Positions 58,987-64,000 of a stretch of 64,000 nucleotides of DNA are shown here, piece after piece (position 1 is the stretch's first letter; each line of letters begins with the position of its first letter). This DNA comes from Plantago major (taxonomy: Eukaryota > Streptophyta > Magnoliopsida > Lamiales > Plantaginaceae), in NCBI GenBank assembly GCA_026545765.1, contig CM048840.1, positions 44,288,959 through 44,352,958 of the forward strand. Reading direction: 5' to 3'. The notes under the pieces are model-generated. The model saw only the letters and a program-made list of their open reading frames with translations, did no database searches and was not told where the DNA came from. A program made the translations under genes and the position numbers.

Positions 58987-60700
58987 ATATCGTTAGTATA
59001 TCGGTAAGAACGTTGGTCCAGATGGGGCGGATAGTTGGTCATGAGGGGGCGAGGCAATGAGGGGCGGTGGTTCCGCCATCCTCTCATCTCCTTTGCTCGT
59101 TTCTATCTTGTCGCATGTGTTCGCCTTATAGATATGTTCCTTCAATTTTCCATCCCTTATCGTGTTCCACTTCTTTCACTAAATGCATCGTCTGCTTCGT
59201 CCGCTACACTTGTGAAACTTGCAATAGCTTTTTTGCGTTTTGTTCTTACGGTCACCGCAAGGGGCTTCGCCATCGACGCCCAAATTTTTTCTCAATAATA
59301 GTTGCTAAGATGTCGATTCGTCTGTTGAGCCGTATAGTCCGTGATATCGCCTAGGCGGACTTCTCCCAAAGAAAAACCTCTGCTCTTTGATCCCTTCGAT
59401 CAAACTTTCCGGCTGGTCTTGCTTCACCAGATCCTTTGCTTTCGAGCGGCTCTCACGGAACATTCTTCAGAATCTTCTCCATACATCACTTCCTCACAGA
59501 TGTCTTCTAAGTACTTTTCGCTTCTTACCTCTTGACTTGAGAGTTTTCTTCGAGTTCGAGTTGAGAGTATTAGCATACAAGTGTCGGACCTGCTCTTAAT
59601 ATCGTGGCTCAACCAAGAACCTCCGTGAAATCGATCCAAGAAAGTCCTCGATCCTCGTGGTTTCCTCAGATAACGCCTCGCTAGATGCTCCACGGACGCT
59701 TTTCTCCTCTTGATTTGCCGAATCGAGCCAAGAATTTAGAAGATGATCCGCATTCGATCAGACGAATTATTCGCAAAGAGGTGTACCAATCCATGGCACC
59801 CAAGAGAGTGGGCGAGAAAGTGAGGGCTTTAGTGTTGTCACCATCCCTTTGGAATCCATCTTGTTGAAGCGTTGTCAGTGACCTACGGACAAGCGCCCCA
59901 TAGTAATATTCCAAGTTTGGAATCACTTGGTCCAAGTTCCTGCTTTCCTTCTCTCTCATGATATCACACATAGGGATTTGGCGCTGGTAGTTATTCCGCC
60001 GGATCTTTACGAGACGCCGAGGCTTAGAATTTGAGCTTCTAAAGCCTTTGCCGGGCATAGATCTCGCCTCCGCCATGATCTCCCCTCCCCTGATGCATGG
60101 CCACATCCGCTGGAAGTTCGCTCATGCGGGCTCTTGGAATTGTTTCCACACTTGATCCTCGTCCCCTCGGAGGCACTAGGAGTGGAACTTCTGGGTGTCT
60201 ATTTTTCACGTCTTGGCTCTCTCTCCTTACTTGATGGCTTCCTTCCCCTCGGATTTGTGAGGCTGAGGCCTGCCTGTCCAATAGATCTCGCAAATCCTCC
60301 TGGGGTTGCCGATCTCCTAATCTTCGGATTGACGTTGTCCGCTCTTGACAATGCCGCTCGCTTAAGGAGGCGAATTAACCACCGCGGAGTGGCTTGTTGT
60401 GGAGGAGCATTGTTGATCAGCACCTCGATGATCGTTAGTACGCCAAACAAAGATCTCGCCAATCCAAGGTCGTTAGTGATAATGCGCCTTCGTGCATCGC
60501 CAATTGTCAGCGGTGGGCCTCGAGTTCAGCCGAGAAGCTCGCCGCACCTTCTTCCGAGGAAGGATCGGGCGTCCCTCGCTGATATCTTCCTCTCACCGCT
60601 GCAGCCTTCGCCCCCGGTATGCATCTCGGCGTGGTGGTGGAGTTCTTAATCAGAGTACCACCGTTTGCTCGTTCTTGCCATTGGTTTGCTCGGAACACAG
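58987..60700 (-). pseudogene. gag of element 3, frame-broken
   Basis: Minus-strand pieces in order: NLQKASVFRANQWQERANGG (N-terminal, near 60700), SADNVNPKIRRSATPGG (60462-60199), ARMSELPADVAMHQG (60293-60039), QVIPNLEYYYGA and LTFSPTLLGAMDWY (60106-59681, the Retrotrans_gag signature), TFLDRFHGG and LEDICEEVMYGED (59693-59424). The nucleocapsid-like end near 59150-59290 is out of frame. At least three breaks exist. Organisation matches element 1. Confidence 0.82.
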
Positions 60701-60715
60701 ATGCTTTTTGTAAGT

Positions 60716-60733
60716 TTCCCACAGACGGCGCCA
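60716..60733 (-). promoter_or_regulatory. Primer binding site of element 3
   Basis: Minus strand TGGCGCCGTCTGTGGGAA starts three bases after the LTR end ...CCTCAGCA; identical to the element 1 site. Confidence 0.85.
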
Positions 60734-60736
60734 AAA

Positions 60737-61571
60737 TGCTGAGGGATAAACCTCTCAACACCAACACTACCACTGCAAGTAACCTAATCCAAGCTCCGCC
60801 TCCGACTTGAAGTCCGATAAGAGGGTTGTCCGAGAAAGAGCACCAAAGGACTAAGTGGGGGTTAGATCAGTTACCTGGATTGCCAAGGTCAATCCGGAAA
60901 GAGGCTTTACTCAAAGGAGAGTTGGAGGCTCTCAATGCAATAGTAATGGGAAAGGGATTATGGATATCACTTTGATCTTTTCTTTCAATCTCTCACTTAC
61001 CTTGAGGTCTTGGACCTTGTGCTATATTTATAGTTATCATATACTCGTGAGGTAGCTCATAAGATGATGCCAAGTGTACGATCCAGATTTGGACTCCAAT
61101 GCTACCTTTGGCCCATGGCCCATTAGTGAACAGTAGTCCCATACCGATAAGTGGGCCTGGGAGGGTAGTTTGGGCCTTTTCCCTCTGAGAGTACTGTTCC
61201 GCCTGTTGGGTCCGTGTTAGTCCCTCGGACGCATCTCGCCTTGGTTGATCTCGCCTGGTAACTCGATGTCCGAGCCAAGAGTCTCACCAAGTATCTCAAA
61301 GGTTCTGATATACGCTTGGTCTTAATGTATGGCGCCCGAGATTCTCTGACGGTCCGTTAGTATCTCTCAGATCGACATGGTCGTTTGAAGTCCTTTCCTT
61401 AGCCAAATGGACTAGCTATGGAGATGTAGTGACTTCAACAGATCGGGTCGATTCACTTTGGGCGGACCATGTGAGGTCGGACCAGTACTGAATTGGCTAG
61501 TTAAGCCGTGATGCGCTTTAGGACACGCTCTATGGCGCCCTTAACGGATTGGACACATTTCCGTATCAACA
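60737..61571 (-). repeat. 5' LTR of element 3 (LTR4)
   Basis: Plus-strand TGCTGAGGGATAAACC to ACATTTCCGTATCAACA, 835 bp. The outer end (GGATTGGACACATTTCCGTATCAACA region) is shared with LTR1-3; the interior mostly is not. Minus-strand TATAAATA (plus TATTTATA, 61025-61032) is the likely promoter. It interrupts the RNase H coding sequence of a pararetrovirus, which resumes at 61572. Confidence 0.9.
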
Positions 61572-61694
61572 GTTTCTAAGCAAATGTTTGCAAGATGGCA
61601 AGCTCACTTAGCTCCTTTTGATTTTGAAATTGTCTATAAAAAAGGAGAAGACAATAGTCTTCCAGATTTTCTGACATGAGAATATATTTCATGA
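61572..61694 (+). pseudogene. C-terminal end of endogenous pararetrovirus polyprotein (RNase H)
   Basis: The frame from 61572 reads KQMFARWQAHLAPFDFEIVY and KGEDNSLPDFLT, the usual end of caulimovirid RNase H, followed by an in-frame TGA at 61677-61679, EYIS, and the terminal TGA at 61692-61694. The first is probably a decayed Arg codon. The rest of the polyprotein lies upstream and has been cut off by element 3. Caulimovirid origin is well supported by this motif and by the leader downstream; these are non-coding genomic remains. Confidence 0.85.
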
Positions 61695-63058
61695 TTGTTG
61701 CAGGAATGTACTTGCAAGGAAGAGGCTCTTCCTCTTATAGAGGTAGAGGAGGTCGAGGAAGAGGATCTGAAAGAATCCTCTCTCAAACTGGCAGAGGAAA
61801 GCTTATAGCTATGAATTTGCCATCACAAAACATGAAGTCGAAGCTCAGAAGAGTACCAAGAATTTCTTGAGTACAAAAAGAATAAGGGAAAAATTCCCTC
61901 TTTTGCTAAAATAATAGCAGAACAAGAGTCTGAAGAAAATAAAGCAGACTATTTGGAAAACAGAAATCAAGAAGTCATACTTCTGATTGAAACAAGAGAT
62001 ATGAGATGGGTAAATAACCCATGGACTTTAATGTCCAGATATCTTGACAAAGCATCATATGCTTTGGGGACTTATAAAACAAGATACTTTTATGAAAGTA
62101 TTCTTTTAAACACAGGGTCATGTGAAATATCACATTTCTCAGGAGTTCAAAAAGAAGTTTATAACTTCAGTAAGATTTATATTAAGAAGATTATATCTTC
62201 CGAAGAATGGGGAATTGCTCCAATACGAGAAAGGGAATTTTATTACCCACATAACAGAAGTCCCATAAAATTTAATTATTGAAATTATGTTGAAGCATTT
62301 AATAAAGTGCTTTTATATGAAAATGATAAAAGAAACACTCCTGGTTCATAAAAATCAGTGGTGAAGCTTATGAGCAAGAGATACCAAATTGGTTTCTTAA
62401 TTGGTGGAAATATTTTGGAACCACCAGAGTAATACTCCCTCAGAATTTTTCAGAATTATATTCTGTTTGGATAGATGTTAATCCAAAGAAGGATATTCCT
62501 TCAGATCGATATATTTATATTTCTTTATGGAATTTTCCATACCATGGATTTGGAAATGGGTACCTATTATCGGTTATACCGAAAGTGAGATACCATGTAT
62601 CAAAAGATCTTCTTATACGAAGTTCTGGGATAAAATGAATAAGAGTAACCCAGACACTAGGCAATTATATTGCATTGATACTATTAATCTTATAGAAAAA
62701 AGAATAAAATTGTACCAAGAAAATAGAAGACCGTGATGTAAAAGAAGAGTCGCCTCTTGATCAAATCAAGAAGAAGTTTAGCATGAAAGATAGCAGCAGA
62801 GAAATGTTCATAGAAGCATATATAGAAGAAATGAAGAAGGATCTTCTACAGGGTTTTGATGGAGAAACTCAATCTGTGAAATCAGACACATCAATGGTAT
62901 CGGCTAGCCAGGAATATCAAGATGCTCAAGATCGAAATCAGGAAGAAGTCTCAATAGAAGACGTTTTTGAAATACTCAAAGGAACTCTTAAACAGAAGAG
63001 TAAAGATAAGGAAGAATCTTCTACAGCAATAGTGGTAGCAGAAAAATCTACCCAATAA
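61691..63058 (+). pseudogene. Second ORF of endogenous florendovirus-like pararetrovirus, broken
   Basis: It begins with an ATG that overlaps the polyprotein stop (ATGA at 61691-61694), an arrangement suggesting coupled translation. The N-terminus is glycine/arginine-rich (YRGRGGRGRGSE). Later pieces include MRWVNNPWTLMSRYLDKASY, SEEWGIAPIREREFYYPHN, IPWIWKWVPIIGYTESEIPC and an acidic C-terminal segment (62783-63058) ending AEKSTQ. Breaks: a frameshift between about 61850 and 61900, TGA at 62280-62282, a frameshift near 62340, another near 62530, and a stop at 62734-62736. A downstream ORF of unknown function after RNase H is characteristic of Florendovirus; the genus call rests on gene order and general resemblance only. 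Confidence 0.7.
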
Positions 63059-63178
63059 TACTGATTAATGACAAGTGGAGACAAAAGAGCTAATAGCCAA
63101 AAGGAAAAAGTAATGATGGAGAATTAAAGAGATCTGTGATGGGGACAGATATCAGCTCCTAGGGAATCAAATTCCCTC

Positions 63179-63186
63179 TATAAATA
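63179..63186 (+). promoter_or_regulatory. Pararetrovirus pregenomic promoter TATA box
   Basis: TATAAATA in CCCTCTATAAATAAGAAGAAGG, 120 bp after the last viral ORF and about 745 bp before the primer binding site. That is the position of the 35S-type promoter in caulimovirids. Transcription would start near 63210. Confidence 0.7.
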
Positions 63187-63209
63187 AGAAGAAGGCAGAA
63201 GCTGGATAC

Positions 63210-63924
63210 CCATCCATTGTATACACACCGAAGCCAACTCTCCCATACACTCTCCCTTCAGTTTTTAAATTTTTAGTATTTGTAATTAAGTTTGAAGTTT
63301 GTGCTTGGAGTAAAACTTGTAAGTACTCTCTTTTATTTTTAATTTTGTAATATATTTTTATATATCAATGAAAATTAGCCTCATGATAGGCTAAACGTTT
63401 GGTTTGTGTTAAGACAGGTCTAAATTATGTATTTACTATAACTCTAGCAAAAATGTTTTGCTGTTCATCCGGTCACTATTCATGGTTACTATTCACGAAA
63501 TGGTATGTTAAAACTTTAGAATCACTCGTCTGTAGGGATCGGGTCACAAAGCTTCTTTGATTTATTCATATTGGCTACAATATTCAAACTTTAGAATCAC
63601 TTCATTAATCTAAGACTTTTACTATTTACTAAGAATGAGACCAGAGAAGGTTTTGTATTAATCAGGCATGTTGATATATTCCGATAGACATATGAAGGCA
63701 CTGTTTGCCCCTCTAAAGCCGAAAGAAATGGCGTCTCTGGGCTGTTTTTGTGCTGATAATTATGTCTTGAGAAATATCTTGATATTGACAGATTTTATAC
63801 AAGTAATCAAATGCGTCGCCTCTATCTTAGTCGGTAGTCCGGATTAATGAAGTGATTCTAAAGTTTGAATATTGTAGCAATATGAATAAATCAAAGAAGC
63901 TTTGTGACCCGATCCTCATGAAAG
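63210..63924 (+). other. Pararetrovirus pregenomic RNA leader with small upstream ORFs
   Basis: About 700 nt between the TATA box and the PBS with several short ORFs and no long one: 63368-63394 (8 codons), 63427-63441 (4), 63453-63560 (35) and 63482-63511 (9). The 9-codon ORF ends 24 nt before the base of the large inverted repeat. In caulimovirids a small ORF ending just before a leader hairpin promotes ribosome shunting (established knowledge); use of that mechanism here is inferred. Confidence 0.6.
63536..63915. repeat. Large inverted repeat (leader hairpin) with 74-75 bp arms
   Basis: Left arm 63536-63610 starts GGATCGGGTCACAAAGCTTC and ends CACTTCATTAATC. Right arm 63842-63915 is its reverse complement apart from one extra G in the left arm (ATTGGCTAC against ATTGCTAC). 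The loop is about 231 nt. It lies between viral promoter and PBS, as expected for the leader stem of a caulimovirid pregenomic RNA. A 14-base block, AAACTTTAGAATCA, also occurs just outside at about 63511-63524. Confidence 0.9.
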
Positions 63925-63937
63925 TGGTATCGTAGCC
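63925..63937 (+). promoter_or_regulatory. Pararetrovirus minus-strand primer binding site
   Basis: TGGTATCGTAGCC differs at two positions from TGGTATCAGAGCC, the initiator tRNA-Met-complementary site that marks position 1 of caulimovirid genomes. It is 9 nt after the leader hairpin. If correct, sequence to the right of 63937 begins a second, tandem or circularly permuted, viral genome copy. Confidence 0.65.
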
Positions 63938-64000
63938 ATTACAAGAAGGGCATGATTTAAGATCGAGTCTTAACACTTAACTATTTTATGATCATGATAA

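Larger units (their letters stand above)
58068..61571 (-). mobile_element. Gypsy element 3: 5' part only, related subfamily, minus strand
   Basis: 5' LTR (61571-60737), PBS, gag and protease are present on the minus strand. The element stops inside the protease-RT linker (...FAWSTDDLKGI) where the LTR of element 2 begins at 58067. RT, integrase and the 3' LTR are not in the window. Gag and protease resemble elements 1 and 2, and the PBS is identical, but the LTR interior differs, so it is a sister subfamily. Confidence 0.87.

Noticed and set aside
1..64000. Ribosomal RNA genes, tRNA genes or telomeric TTTAGGG arrays
   Set aside because: None recognised on either strand; tRNA-like matches are only retroelement primer binding sites.

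Overview
This is flowering-plant nuclear heterochromatin, probably centromeric or pericentromeric. It holds a long 177-178 bp satellite array, a nest of Ty3/gypsy LTR retrotransposons, and a fragment of an endogenous plant pararetrovirus (Caulimoviridae, most like Florendovirus). I see no host gene. The species cannot be named from the sequence.

Layout. (1) 1-30292: a head-to-tail satellite of about 170 units, almost identical except for tiny indels at a few microsites, most of them beside CG dinucleotides. (2) 30293-32222: AT-rich, strongly decayed relatives of the same monomer. (3) 32234-45900: gypsy element 1 on the minus strand, complete from LTR to LTR and flanked by the 5-bp duplication ATCCA. 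Its gag-pol is badly broken, and it carries an extra antisense gene (aORF) between pol and the 3' LTR. (4) 45901-58067: gypsy element 2 on the plus strand, same family, lacking its 5' LTR and the start of gag. Its protease, RT core, second RNase H and integrase frames are much better kept, and its aORF is on the minus strand. (5) 58068-61571: the 5' end of gypsy element 3 on the minus strand (5' LTR, PBS, gag, protease), a related subfamily with a different LTR interior. (6) 61572-63999: the 3' part of a pararetrovirus genome: RNase H end, a broken second ORF, a TATA promoter, a leader with small ORFs and a large inverted repeat, then a tRNA-Met-type primer binding site.

History (inference). 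The pieces nest: element 3 went into the pararetrovirus, element 2 into element 3, and element 1 into element 2. Only the right-hand halves of the outer layers remain; on the left they are replaced by satellite-derived DNA that meets the nest within about 15 bp of element 1's insertion site.

The gypsy elements fit the Tat branch (non-chromovirus) because they have a second RNase H before integrase, a PBS reading TGGCGCCGTCTGTGGGAA, and a large 3' region with an antisense gene resembling the plant 'putative gypsy type transposon' domain (Transposase_28). That gene has its own TATA box and a 5'-leader intron, kept in both copies.

Caution: much of the variation here (satellite microsites, LTR1 against LTR2, frameshifts) is short indels clustered at CG-rich spots. 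Residual long-read error at methylated sites should be excluded before it is read as biology.
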